Shown here: piece by piece, positions 10,782 to 19,741 of the stretch
Layout of the letters: every line of letters starts with the position of its first letter
How positions within the stretch are numbered: position 1 is the first letter of the stretch
Assembly: GCA_020247305.1 (NCBI GenBank)
Contig: JADCJE010000133.1
Location: 1 to 55,791, forward strand
Source: Phycisphaerales bacterium
GTDB lineage: Bacteria; Planctomycetota; UBA1135; UBA2386
Reading direction: 5' to 3'
DNA length: 55,791 bases
Position numbers and translations under genes: made by a program
Notes under the pieces: generated by a model
Database searches by the model: none
Told to the model about the DNA's origin: nothing
What the model saw: only the letters and a program-made list of their open reading frames with translations

Positions 10782-11624
10782 ATGACGAAGATCGCGTTGC
10801 TGGGAACCGGCCTGCTCGGTTCGGCCATGGTCGAGAACCTGCTGCAGAAGGGCGCTGCCGTGCGCGTCTGGAACCGCACGCGCGACAAGCTCGCGCCGCT
10901 CGTGCAGAAGGGCGCGGTCGCCGCCGCCGATCCGGCCGACTGCGTGCGCGGCGCCGACCGCGTGCACCTCGTGCTGACCGACGACGCCGTCGTCGACGCG
11001 GTGCTGGCGCAGGCATTGCCGGCCCTGGGCCCCGTCGTGCCGGTCTACGACCACAGCACCAACCTGCCGGCGAAGGTCGCCGCGCGCGCCGCGGCGCTGC
11101 GGGCGCAGGGCGTGCGCTACGTCAGCGCGCCGGCGTTCATGTCGCCGAACAACGCGCGCGAGGCCAGCGGCCTGCTGGTGTATGCCGCGCCCGCGGCCGA
11201 GCAGGCGGCGATCGAGGCCGACCTCGCGCCGATGACCGGCAAGGTGTGGTGCGCCGGCGAACGCGCCGACCTCGCCGCCGTGCACAAGCTCGCCGGCAAC
11301 TCGCTGTTCTTCGCGCTCGCCGCGGCGATGGGCGACGTGCTGGCGATCGGCGCCGGCTGCGGCGTGACGGCGGAGCAGATGCTCGCGTTCTACGAGGTCT
11401 TCAAGCCCGGCGTCGCGCTGCCGTTCCTCGGCCAGCGCGTCGCGCGCGGCGGCGCTGGCCGCGCCAGCTTCGAACTGCAGATGGCGCGCAAGGACGTGCG
11501 GCTGTGCCAGGAGTCGGCGGGCGTGGAACCGACGCTGGTGCTGCCGGCGGTTGCCGCGGCGATGGACCGCGGCCTGGCGCAGGGCAAGGCGCAGAACGAC
11601 TACGCCGTGTTCACGCGCAGCTGA
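10782..11624 (+). CDS. Beta-hydroxyacid dehydrogenase, 3-hydroxyisobutyrate dehydrogenase-like
   Basis: 280 aa NAD(P)-dependent oxidoreductase. The Rossmann motif LGTGLLGSAMVENLL opens the protein, WNRT follows as in the family, and the catalytic lysine is K169 in HKLAGN with N173 beside it. The helical C-terminal domain (residues 165-280) completes the usual architecture. The family includes 3-hydroxyisobutyrate, tartronate-semialdehyde and succinic-semialdehyde reductases and imine reductases; the exact substrate cannot be told from this sequence. Valine degradation is a possibility given icmF 23 kb away, but there is no direct linkage. Confidence 0.85.
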   Translation: MTKIALLGTGLLGSAMVENLLQKGAAVRVWNRTRDKLAPLVQKGAVAAADPADCVRGADRVHLVLTDDAVVDAVLAQALPALGPVVPVYDHSTNLPAKVAARAAALRAQGVRYVSAPAFMSPNNAREASGLLVYAAPAAEQAAIEADLAPMTGKVWCAGERADLAAVHKLAGNSLFFALAAAMGDVLAIGAGCGVTAEQMLAFYEVFKPGVALPFLGQRVARGGAGRASFELQMARKDVRLCQESAGVEPTLVLPAVAAAMDRGLAQGKAQNDYAVFTRS

Positions 11625-11691
11625 GCCGCTGCGGCGCGATCGCCCGGCCGGTTGGCGGCAGCGACGCCGGCAGCCGCGGCGATGGCGCGGA

Positions 11692-12534
11692 CTACTGCGG
11701 GCCGAAGCCGGCGCGCTCGCGCACCATGCCGACGACGATGCCGATGGGCAGCGCCAGCACGGCGGGCGCCAGCATCAGCGCGGCGACGGCCTCCAGCCGG
11801 CAATGGCAGAGGTCCTCCGCCAGCACGAGGTAGTCGTTCTTGAGGCCGAGCGAACCCGACGTCTGGTACTGCGCTTGCGCCACGGGATCGTGGATCAGGC
11901 CCCACAGCATGCGCAGGTTGCCGGTCTGCAGCAGCGAGCCGGCCATCGCCGACGCGACGCGCTCCTTCGCTTCGCCGGTGTAGCCGCCCGACCAGCACAG
12001 CGCGTAGCAGAAGGCGGCGAAGGCGAGTTCGCCGAGGTGGCCGCCGGCGGCGATCAAGACGTCGGCGAGGTCGCTGCGCGCGACGAACGGCAGCGCCAAC
12101 GCCAGCGCGCCGAGCGCAATGGCCGCGAACGGCCGCTGGCGCAGCGCGACGGCGAACAGGCCGAGCACGATGGCGACGGTCCACGACAGCCACGGCCGGA
12201 ACTCGCCGATGCCCGCCCACGCGTGGCCGGCGAGGTTGACGGCCGGCGCCGACGGGTGGCCGAGCAGGATGCCGACCGTCGCGTGCCCCATCTCGTGCGG
12301 GATCGCGCGGAAGATCCACTCGAAGCGGCACGGCAGGAAGAACGAGCCGCACGCGGCGAGGGCGCAACCGAGCAGCAGCCAACGCCAGCGGGCGGCGAAG
12401 CCCTCGCCGTCCGCCAGCTCGGGCGCCGACACCGATTCGACGGTGCGCCGGTACCCCGGCAGCGGCGGCGGCGCGCCAGGGCGCGAGCGCCGGATCGGCG
12501 GCGGTGGCACGTACGGCGGCGGCGGCGGCGGCAT
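11692..12534 (-). CDS. Integral membrane protein with HEMGH zinc-protease-like motif
   Basis: 280 aa. A proline-rich cytoplasmic N-terminus (residues 1-27, many PPP) leads to about six hydrophobic segments. The motif HEMGH at residues 80-84 lies at the end of the first membrane region, as in membrane-embedded M50-type metalloproteases, and GHAWAGIGEF follows. A third metal ligand such as an NPDG motif was not seen, so catalytic activity is uncertain. It lies 94 bases downstream of the methyltransferase gene on the same strand. Confidence 0.6.
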   Translation of the reverse strand: MPPPPPPYVPPPPIRRSRPGAPPPLPGYRRTVESVSAPELADGEGFAARWRWLLLGCALAACGSFFLPCRFEWIFRAIPHEMGHATVGILLGHPSAPAVNLAGHAWAGIGEFRPWLSWTVAIVLGLFAVALRQRPFAAIALGALALALPFVARSDLADVLIAAGGHLGELAFAAFCYALCWSGGYTGEAKERVASAMAGSLLQTGNLRMLWGLIHDPVAQAQYQTSGSLGLKNDYLVLAEDLCHCRLEAVAALMLAPAVLALPIGIVVGMVRERAGFGPQ

Positions 12535-12628
12535 GGTGGGTTCATCGAACGGCGACGGGCGTGGGATTCAGCCCTGGACGCGGGAACCGAGCGAGGTCGC
12601 CAGCGACGAGGTCAGCAGATCGCCGCCG

Positions 12629-13363
12629 TCAGCGTCGTCGCGCCAGCAGGCGCGCGCCCTGCGTCCGCGGCGACGTGCGATAGCCCGTCCAAGCGAGCGC
12701 TCCGACGAGGTCGAAGCCGGCCTCGGTGAGCAGCTGCCGGAGCGACCGCTCCGACACCGCGCCCGCCACTCAATCGGACCACGCGCCGGCGCGCGCGACC
12801 GCAGCCGCATCGGCGCCGGGGTCGACGAGCACGTCGCACAACCGCAGTTCGCCGCCCGCGCGCAGCACGCGCGCCGTCTCGCGCAGCACCGCCGGCTTGT
12901 CGACGCAGAGGTTCAAGGCGCCGTTGCTGGCGACGACGTCGAAGGCCGCGTTCGCGCACGGCAGCGCCGCCGCGGCGGCGACGACGACGTGCACGCGCGC
13001 CGCGAGTCCCGCCGCCAACGCCGCCGCACGGGCGCGGGCGACCATCGCCGGCGCGAAGTCGACGCCGACAGCGCGTCCATGCGGGCCGATCGCCGCCGCC
13101 GCGCGCAGCAGGTCGAGGCCGGCGCCGCAGCCGACGTCGAGCACGCGGGAGCCGGGCGCGGGCAGGAAGTCCGCGAGCGGATCGCCGACGCCGGCGAACG
13201 CCGCGGCCGCGGTCGGGAAGGCCGCGAGGTCGCCGTCGCGGTAGCCGAGCGCGCGCGCGCTCGATGGACCGACGGCGAAGCGCGCTTCGGCCGCCGGATC
13301 ACACGCCAGGGCTTCGAAGCGGGCGCGCACGGCATCGGCAGGCGACGGCGAGTCGGCAGACAT
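12629..13363 (-). CDS. ArsM-like SAM methyltransferase, predicted selenoprotein (in-frame UGA = Sec198)
   Basis: From the ATG at 13363 the frame runs to a TGA at 12770-12772 and, if this is read through, continues in the same frame for 46 more codons to a TGA at 12629. The SAM-binding motif VLDVGCGAG is at residues 74-82, and SNGALNLCVDKPAVL and VLRAGGELRLCDVL follow. The sequence flanking the internal UGA reads AWSD-U-VAGAV, and the extension EAGFDLVGALAWTGYRT is clearly the conserved C-terminal part of arsenite methyltransferase-like proteins. In that family the UGA position is a conserved, arsenic-binding Cys (as in the W-x-x-C-x-x-GA motif of AS3MT). A hairpin with a GGUC loop follows the UGA. 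Full length is 244 aa. A simple truncation would remove this whole block. Confidence 0.7.
12735..12756 (-). other. Putative bacterial SECIS hairpin
   Basis: Starting 14 nt after the in-frame UGA, the mRNA can form a 9-bp stem (UGUCGGAGC paired with GCUCCGGCA, one G-U) closed by the tetraloop GGUC, with the loop at nt 23-26 after the UGA. Bacterial SECIS elements are stem-loops just 3' of the UGA with a G among the first loop bases; the E. coli fdhF element also presents GGUC. The hairpin is inside the reading frame, as required. Confidence 0.6.
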
Positions 13364-13537
13364 AGGGCCAGAGGCTAGCGCGGTCGCGCTGTTGGCGGCA
13401 GACGGCCGCTGCGCGTCCTCGCATGGAGCCTTCCCTGGTCGCGAGGGGCGGCGCATCCGGCGCGGCGACGCGCATCCGGCGTCGACTGCTTCAGCGGTGA
13501 CCAGTCCGTTCCTGCCGCGGCTGCGCGCCCCGGTCCG

Positions 13538-14740
13538 TCATCCGCCGAGCGAGTAGTTCTCGACGAGCTCCAACTGCGCCCGCACGGCGGGCGTGGTGTT
13601 GACGACCCAGATAGGGGCCTTCTTGGCCCAGGCGAGGCGCACGCTCTCGTGCAGCAAGGCGTGCAGGAAGCTCTGCGTGCAGACACGCATGGTGCGGAAG
13701 TCGAGCGCTATGGCCTCCCGCCGCAGCAGCCGCGGCTCGAGCACTTCGGTGGCGAACTTGTGCGCGGCAGCCGTGTCCTCGGAGGCAACCGTCACCAGCG
13801 CGCGGAAGACGCTCGTCGGCGGTTCCTCGAAGCGCAGCCAGCGCTGCGTGATGCGCTTGGGCGACCGTTGGATGGCGAGATCCCGGATGTGATCGATGAT
13901 CCTATCGTAACTGCCGACGTGGCTGACGGACGTCTCGAAGGCCACCAGCGTGCCCGGGTAGTCCGGCGCGTCGCCATGGGTCAGGATCGGCTGCGCGTCG
14001 TGGTCGCGCGACCGGTCGAGGAAGTACGTCGCCCCGCGAGAGGCGAGCAGCAATCGGCCGTCCGTCTCCTTGGCCATCTCGGAGATGAAGAACAGGCCCA
14101 TGCCGGCGTTCTCGCCCGAGCCGGTCTCGCCCTCGGGGAACGCGCCGGACACGTGCGGCTCGAGGGCGCGAACCAGCGCATCGCTCGGCGTCTGGATCGA
14201 CGGCCGCATGTGGCGCAGGGCTTCGAACACACCGATGCCGTTGTCGACCACGACGACCTGCAGCGCCGGTGCGGCAGTGTACGGCCCCTTGTCGTTCCAC
14301 TGTGCCGCGACGATGCCGCCGTGCGGATCGTTGCTGTGCTGGCCGACATTGCGCAGCAGTTCGACGAGCACGTACCGGAACAAGTCTGCCGCCGGCGAGT
14401 GCGCGCGGCCGGGCAACGCCAGCGCGACGATCTTGCCGGCGAGGCCTTACCAGGGCCCGCGACCCGTCACGCGCGCAAGGGTCACGGTGCGGTCGCGCTC
14501 GGTCGGCGCGCGCTCTTGCAGACCGGCCACCACCTCGGCGACGCCCAAGGCGCTGGCGCAGCGCGCAGCACCCGTGCTGTACCCGGACTCCAGCACCAAG
14601 TGCCCCGGTTGCTGTTGCCGAGCCAACGCCGCGGTGGCGGCGACGGCGAACGCCTGCGCGACCTCGACCTCGTCGAAACTCAACCGACCGAGGCGCTGGA
14701 CGCCTGCGAGCCAATGCAGAAACCCGGAGGGGTCATCCGA
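13538..14740 (-). pseudogene. GHKL ATPase plus STAS-like (DUF4325) protein, interrupted by an in-frame TAA
   Basis: The 3' part (13538-14446) encodes an ATP-binding domain with an N-box like ELLRNVGQHS, the VVVDNGIGV box and GSGENAGMGLFF, followed by a C-terminal STAS-like segment (LDFRTMRVCTQSFLHALL). Upstream in the same frame, separated only by a TAA at 14447-14449, is PSGFLHWLAGVQRLGRLSFDEVEVA and further protein-like sequence, open to a TAG at 14741. No good ATG or GTG opens the upstream part. A single nonsense change plus a lost start best explains this; the alternative is an internal TTG start at 14416 giving a 292-aa protein. The family resembles anti-sigma or regulatory ATPases. Confidence 0.6.
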
Positions 14741-14949
14741 CTACAGGCGCGGCAGCGACGACACGCGACGGAGCCTAGCCCGCGGTTGCGCACGTGGCCA
14801 CCGGCCACCTCGGCCCACACCAGTTCGTCGCGAAGGCGACTGGCGACCATTCACCATGCTGCCCCGCATCGCACCGACGGATGGCTGCGAACGGTCCGCC
14901 GCGGCGCGCGTGCATCCGCGCACGCGCCGCCTAACCTCTCCGCCCCGCC

Positions 14950-17900
14950 GTGCCGCCCTCCCCCGCCCAGCGCCTCGTCGACGCCTTCGCCGGCCTGCCG
15001 GTGACGCGCACGCTGTGCGAACAGGTGGCGCTGGGCAGCCAGCGCAAGGCCGGCGGCCTGTGGGGCGCTTCGGCCGGACTGCTCGTCGCCGTGCTGCGCC
15101 AGCGGCACAAGGGCCCGCTGCTCGTGCTGACGGCCGACGACGTCGACAGCCTGCAGCTGCAGACCGACCTCGCGGCCTTCGGCGAGACCGCGCACGTGCT
15201 GCCGCGCCAGGAACAGGGCGACGACGGCGCGCCCGACCCGACGACGCGCAGCGAGCGCCAGAAGGCGCTGCAGCGGCACGCGGCCGACGGCGCGCCGCTG
15301 CTGGCTGGCATCGAAGCGCTGCTGCAGCCGGTCGCGACGCCGAAGTCGCTCGCGCGCGCGCAGCTCGAACTGCGCGCCGGCCAGGCGATCGACCGCGCAC
15401 AGGTGCTGCAGAAGGCGCAGGCCGCCGGTCTGCGGCAGGTGCCGCTGGTGCTCGCCCCCGGCGAGTGCAGCGTGCGCGGTGACGTCGTCGACCTCTTTCC
15501 GATGGCGGCCGAGCAGGCGGTGCGCCTGGAGTTCTTCGACCGCACGCTGGAGTCGATCCGCACGTTCGACCCGAGCACGCAGCGCGCGCTCGCCGTGCAC
15601 GAGCGCTTCGCGCTGGCGCTCGGCGGCAAGGACACCGCCGAGGAAGGCGCGGTGCTGCGCCACGTCACGCCGTCGCGCACGCTGGTCGTCGCCTACGAGC
15701 CGCTGCGCATCGAGGAACGGATCGCGCGGCTGGCCGCGTTCGCGCCCGACCTGCGCACGGCGGTGCAGGAACTGCAGGACGCGCTGCGGCCGTGCGCGCG
15801 CGTCGACGCCAGCTCGCTGCCGAGCCACGACCTCGACTACAAGGTGCTGTCCGCCGGCAGCGCCGTCGGCTCGGGCGAGGCCGATCCCGCCGGCCGCCTG
15901 CGCAGCATCCGCGGCGTGCAGGGCCGCGTGCTGCTGTTCTGCCGCAGCGACGACGAACGCGAGCGGCTGCAGGAGATCTTCGCGCACAAAGGCGTCGACC
16001 TCGCCGCCGAGAAGGTCGAGCTGCTGCCGGGCGCGATCAGCCGCGGCTTCCGCATCCCCGACCTGCAGACGACGGCGCTGAGCAACGTCGAGTTCGCCGG
16101 CGTGCCGCAACAGGCGCGCGTGCGCGAGCGGCAGGTGATCCCGAGCCGCGCCATCCAGAGCTTCTTCGAACTCGGCCCCGGCGACCTCGTCGTGCACGCG
16201 GTGCACGGCATCGCGCGCTTCGAGGGCACCGAGCTGGTGACGCGCGGCCAGGGCGTCGAGGAGCACCTGCGGCTGTGCTTCCAGGACGAGGTCAAGCTGC
16301 TCGTGCCGGCGAGCAAGATCCACCTCGTCCAGAAGTACGTCGGCAGCGGCGGCAAGGCGCCGCTCGACAAGCTCGGCGGCAAGGGCTTCCAGAGGCGCAA
16401 GGAACAGGTGCAGGAAGCCCTGTTCGACCTCGCCGCCGAACTGCTGGAGGTGCAGAGCAAGCGCGCGCTGGTCAAGCGCCCGCCGTACCCGCAGGACGCG
16501 CTCGAACGCGACTTCCTCGACGCGTTCGCCTTTCGGGACACCGCCGACCAGGCGCGCGCGTGGACCGAGATCCAGGCCGACCTCGCCAAGGACTCGCCGA
16601 TGGACCGGCTGCTGTGCGGCGACGTCGGCTTCGGCAAGACCGAGGTCGCGCTGCGCACGGCCTTCCGCGTGGCGCTCAGCGGCCGGCAGGTCGCCGTGCT
16701 GTGCCCGACGACCATCCTCGCCGAGCAGCACGCGCGCACGTTCGCGCGCCGCTGCGAGCCGTTCGGGCTGTCGGTCGAGATGCTCTCGCGCTACCGCACC
16801 GGCGCCGACCGCCGCGCGATCGAGGACAAGCTGCAGAAGGGCAGCGTCGACATCGTCGTCGGCACGCACCAGCTGCTCGGCGAAGGCGTCGCCTTCCACG
16901 ACCTCGCGCTCGTCGTCGTCGACGAGGAACAGCGCTTCGGCGTGCGGCAGAAGGAGCGGCTCAAGCAGCTGCGCGCCGAGGTCGACGTGCTGACGCTGTC
17001 GGCGACGCCGATCCCGCGCACGCTGCACGGCTCGCTGCTCGGCATCCGCGGCATCAGCACGCTCGACAGCCCGCCGCCCGGCCGCCAGGAGGTCGAGACG
17101 CGCGTGCTGTTCCGCGACGACCGCGTGCTGCAGGACGCGATCGCGCGCGAGCTCGCCCGCCAGGGGCAGGTGTTCGTGCTGCACAACCGCATCAGCGAGC
17201 TGGAGCCGCTGGCGCTGCGCATCCGCCAGCTGTGCCCCGGCGCGCGCGTCGCCATCGGCCACGGCCAGATGACCGAGGCCGAGATCGAGAAGACCGTGCG
17301 CGCGTTCGTGCGCGGCGACTTCGACGTGCTGGTCAGCACCACCATCGTCGAGAACGGCCTCGACATCGGCCGCGCCAACACCATCCTGATCGACAAGGCC
17401 GACCACTTCGGCCTCGCCGAGCTGCACCAGCTGCGCGGCCGCGTCGGCCGCAGCAGCGAGAAGGCGTACTGCCACCTGCTGCTCGACCGCGACGAGCCGC
17501 CCGGCATGGAGGCCAAGGCCCGGCTCAAGGCGCTGGAGGAGTTCTCGCACCTGGGAGCCGGCTTCGCGATCGCGATGAAGGACCTGGAGATCCGGGGCGC
17601 TGGCAACCTGCTCGGCCCGCAGCAGTCCGGCCACATCGCCTCGGTCGGCTACGACATGTACTGCCAGCTGCTGCGCGCCGCCGTCGACGCGGCGAAGACG
17701 CAGCGGCCGAACGTCGTGCAGGTCGTCGAGGTCGACGTCGACCTGCGCGTGCAGGCGTTCCTGCCGCAGGACTTCCTCGCCGAGCCGCGCCAGCGCCTGG
17801 AGCTGCTGCGCGAGATGGACGAGGCGACCGACGACGACAAGCTGCGCGAGCTCGAGGCCGAGCTCAAGGACCGCTACGGCAAGCTGCCGACGCCGGTGCG

Positions 17901-18267
17901 CACGCTGCTGCGCGTGTTCCGCCTCAAGCACGGCCTGATGGCGCTCGGCGCGCACGGCGTGCAGTGGGTCGAGAACGACCGCGTCGTCGTGCGCCACGCG
18001 CCGGGCGTGCCGCTCGGCGGCAGCTGGCTCGACTGCTGCCAGGACGTGCGCCCGGTCGAGGCCGGCAAGACGCACCTGATCCTGCCGCCCCGCCGCGGCG
18101 GCAAGGCCTGGGCCGCCGACGACGTGCTGGAGTTCTTGCTCGGCGCGATCACCGGCACGCTGGCGCCCGCCGTGCGCGCCGCCAAGCCGACGCCGTCGCT
18201 GGCGCCGCCGCCGCGGCCGTCGACGCGCCGCCCGGCGGGCGGCAGCAAACGCCTGCCCTGGGAGTGA
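14950..18267 (+). CDS. mfd: Transcription-repair coupling factor Mfd
   Basis: 1105 aa, GTG start. Releases RNA polymerase stalled at DNA damage and recruits UvrA. The N-terminal UvrB-like region is present (LVLTADDVDSLQLQTDLAAF; RGDVVDLFP), followed by the RNA-polymerase interaction domain (PGDLVVHAVHGIARFEG). The RecG-like motor has Walker A GDVGFGKTE at residues 557-565, DEEQ at 658-661, SATPIPRTL, and the RGRVGRS motif VI region. The C-terminal UvrA-binding domain is shorter than in E. coli and ends in a Pro/Arg-rich tail. It is followed 114 bases later by the waaG-like gene. Confidence 0.97.
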   Translation: MPPSPAQRLVDAFAGLPVTRTLCEQVALGSQRKAGGLWGASAGLLVAVLRQRHKGPLLVLTADDVDSLQLQTDLAAFGETAHVLPRQEQGDDGAPDPTTRSERQKALQRHAADGAPLLAGIEALLQPVATPKSLARAQLELRAGQAIDRAQVLQKAQAAGLRQVPLVLAPGECSVRGDVVDLFPMAAEQAVRLEFFDRTLESIRTFDPSTQRALAVHERFALALGGKDTAEEGAVLRHVTPSRTLVVAYEPLRIEERIARLAAFAPDLRTAVQELQDALRPCARVDASSLPSHDLDYKVLSAGSAVGSGEADPAGRLRSIRGVQGRVLLFCRSDDERERLQEIFAHKGVDLAAEKVELLPGAISRGFRIPDLQTTALSNVEFAGVPQQARVRERQVIPSRAIQSFFELGPGDLVVHAVHGIARFEGTELVTRGQGVEEHLRLCFQDEVKLLVPASKIHLVQKYVGSGGKAPLDKLGGKGFQRRKEQVQEALFDLAAELLEVQSKRALVKRPPYPQDALERDFLDAFAFRDTADQARAWTEIQADLAKDSPMDRLLCGDVGFGKTEVALRTAFRVALSGRQVAVLCPTTILAEQHARTFARRCEPFGLSVEMLSRYRTGADRRAIEDKLQKGSVDIVVGTHQLLGEGVAFHDLALVVVDEEQRFGVRQKERLKQLRAEVDVLTLSATPIPRTLHGSLLGIRGISTLDSPPPGRQEVETRVLFRDDRVLQDAIARELARQGQVFVLHNRISELEPLALRIRQLCPGARVAIGHGQMTEAEIEKTVRAFVRGDFDVLVSTTIVENGLDIGRANTILIDKADHFGLAELHQLRGRVGRSSEKAYCHLLLDRDEPPGMEAKARLKALEEFSHLGAGFAIAMKDLEIRGAGNLLGPQQSGHIASVGYDMYCQLLRAAVDAAKTQRPNVVQVVEVDVDLRVQAFLPQDFLAEPRQRLELLREMDEATDDDKLRELEAELKDRYGKLPTPVRTLLRVFRLKHGLMALGAHGVQWVENDRVVVRHAPGVPLGGSWLDCCQDVRPVEAGKTHLILPPRRGGKAWAADDVLEFLLGAITGTLAPAVRAAKPTPSLAPPPRPSTRRPAGGSKRLPWE

Positions 18268-18381
18268 CCCGGCGGCGGCGGCAAGGCCAGGGCGACCTGC
18301 GGCGCCGCAGCGCGCGCGGTCGCCGGCGCGCGCGGTGCGCTTGTGCCGCCCCACCGCCGTCCGCGATGCTGGCCCGCCGGC

Positions 18382-19521
18382 ATGCGTCTCGCCTTCGCGC
18401 TCTACGACTACTTCCCGTTCGGCGGGCTGGAGCGCGACTGCCGGTTGATCGCCGAACGCTGCGCCACCGCCGGGCACGAGGTGGTCGCGTTCGCGCGCAC
18501 GTGGCACGGCCCGCCGCCGGCCGGCGTCGCAGTGCGCACGTTCGGCCGCCGCGGCCTGACGATCCCGGCGCGCAATCGCCGCTTCGTCACCGCGCTGCAG
18601 CGCGCGCTCGCCGCCGAACGCACGCCGTTCGACGCGGTCGTCGGCTTCCAGAAGCTGCCCGGCCTCGACGTCTACTACGGCGCCGATCCGTGCTACGCCG
18701 CGGGCCTGTACCGGAAGCCGCGGTGGAAACGCTGGCTGCCGCGCTACCGCCACTACCTCGCCAACGAACGCGCGGTGTTCGCGCCGGAGCACGGCGTCGT
18801 CGTGCTGCAGTACATCGACCGCGACGTCGCCGCGTACATGCAGCAGTACGGCACGCGCCGCGAGCAGTTCGTCGTGCTGCCGCCCAACGCCGAGCGCACG
18901 CCGCACACGCCGGCCGACCGCGCGGCGGCGCGCGCGGCGGTGCGCGCCGAACTCGGCGCCGGGCCCGACGACTTCGTGCTGCTCGCCGTCGGTTCGGCGT
19001 TTGCGCGCAAGGGCTTCGACCGCGCGGTCACCGCCCTCGCCGACCTGCCGGACCCGCGCGCCCGGCTCGCCGTGCTCGGCCGCGACGACCCGGGGCCGCT
19101 GCAGGCGCTGGCGGCGCGCCTCGGGGTCGCCGCGCGCGTGCATTGCCTCGGCGGGCGCACCGACGCGGCGCAGTGGTTCCTCGGCGCCGACGTGCTGCTG
19201 CACCCCGCCCGCCGCGAGAACACCGGCACCGTGCTGGTCGAAGCGCTGCACTACGGCCTGCCCGTACTCGCCGCGGAGCGCTGCGGATACTCCGTTCATA
19301 TCTCTATGTCTGGAAGCGGCTTGGTGATTCCCGATCCGTGCGCGCGGGAGGCCCTCGCTGCCGCCCTCCAGACCGCCGCCGACCCCGCCCGGCGGGCGGA
19401 TTGGCGCGGCAAGGCGCTCGCCTACGCGGCGACGGGGGCCCTCTACGGCTGCCACGAACGGGCGGCCGAGGCGATCATCGCGGCGGCGACGGCGGCGACC
19501 GGCCGCCGCGCGCAGCGCTGA
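18382..19521 (+). CDS. LPS-core type glycosyltransferase, WaaG/RfaG-like (GT4)
   Basis: 379 aa GT-B enzyme. The N-terminus LAFALYDYFPFGGLERDCRLIAERC, VVGFQKLPGLDVYYGADPCYA, YRHYLANERAVF, the nucleotide-sugar region VGSAFARKGFDRAVTALADL and the HPARRENTGTVLVEALHYGLPVLA block align well with E. coli WaaG, which adds the first glucose to the heptose of LPS inner core. In WaaG the last block contains a conserved E-x7-E, which is present here (E at REN and E at VEA). Implies an LPS-like glycolipid. The 220 bases after it hold the region upstream of the amidohydrolase operon. Confidence 0.85.
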   Translation: MRLAFALYDYFPFGGLERDCRLIAERCATAGHEVVAFARTWHGPPPAGVAVRTFGRRGLTIPARNRRFVTALQRALAAERTPFDAVVGFQKLPGLDVYYGADPCYAAGLYRKPRWKRWLPRYRHYLANERAVFAPEHGVVVLQYIDRDVAAYMQQYGTRREQFVVLPPNAERTPHTPADRAAARAAVRAELGAGPDDFVLLAVGSAFARKGFDRAVTALADLPDPRARLAVLGRDDPGPLQALAARLGVAARVHCLGGRTDAAQWFLGADVLLHPARRENTGTVLVEALHYGLPVLAAERCGYSVHISMSGSGLVIPDPCAREALAAALQTAADPARRADWRGKALAYAATGALYGCHERAAEAIIAAATAATGRRAQR

Positions 19522-19664
19522 TCGCCCGCCACGCGCGGCGCGCCGGTGCCCGCGCCGCGGCTCGCACGCCCGACCCAACTGCGCCGATGTTGCGCCCCGC
19601 CGCAGTCGTTGGCCTGCAGCCGCCGTCGCCGCGAGTACCCCGAACGTCGCAGGCTGCGAAATCC

Positions 19665-19695
19665 TTGGCGTCCCCTTGGCTGCGGTGCCTACAAC
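19665..19695 (+). promoter_or_regulatory. Weak promoter candidate for the amidohydrolase operon
   Basis: TTGGCG at 19665-19670 and TACAAC at 19690-19695 are separated by 19 bases, 46 bases before the first operon start. The spacing is longer than ideal and the match is poor; it is offered only because the 220-base gap 19522-19741 is the only sizeable non-coding stretch before nine coupled genes. Confidence 0.2.
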
Positions 19696-19741
19696 CATCG
19701 CCGTCTTCGCGTTTTCCACATCGGCCAACCGATCTAGCTTC

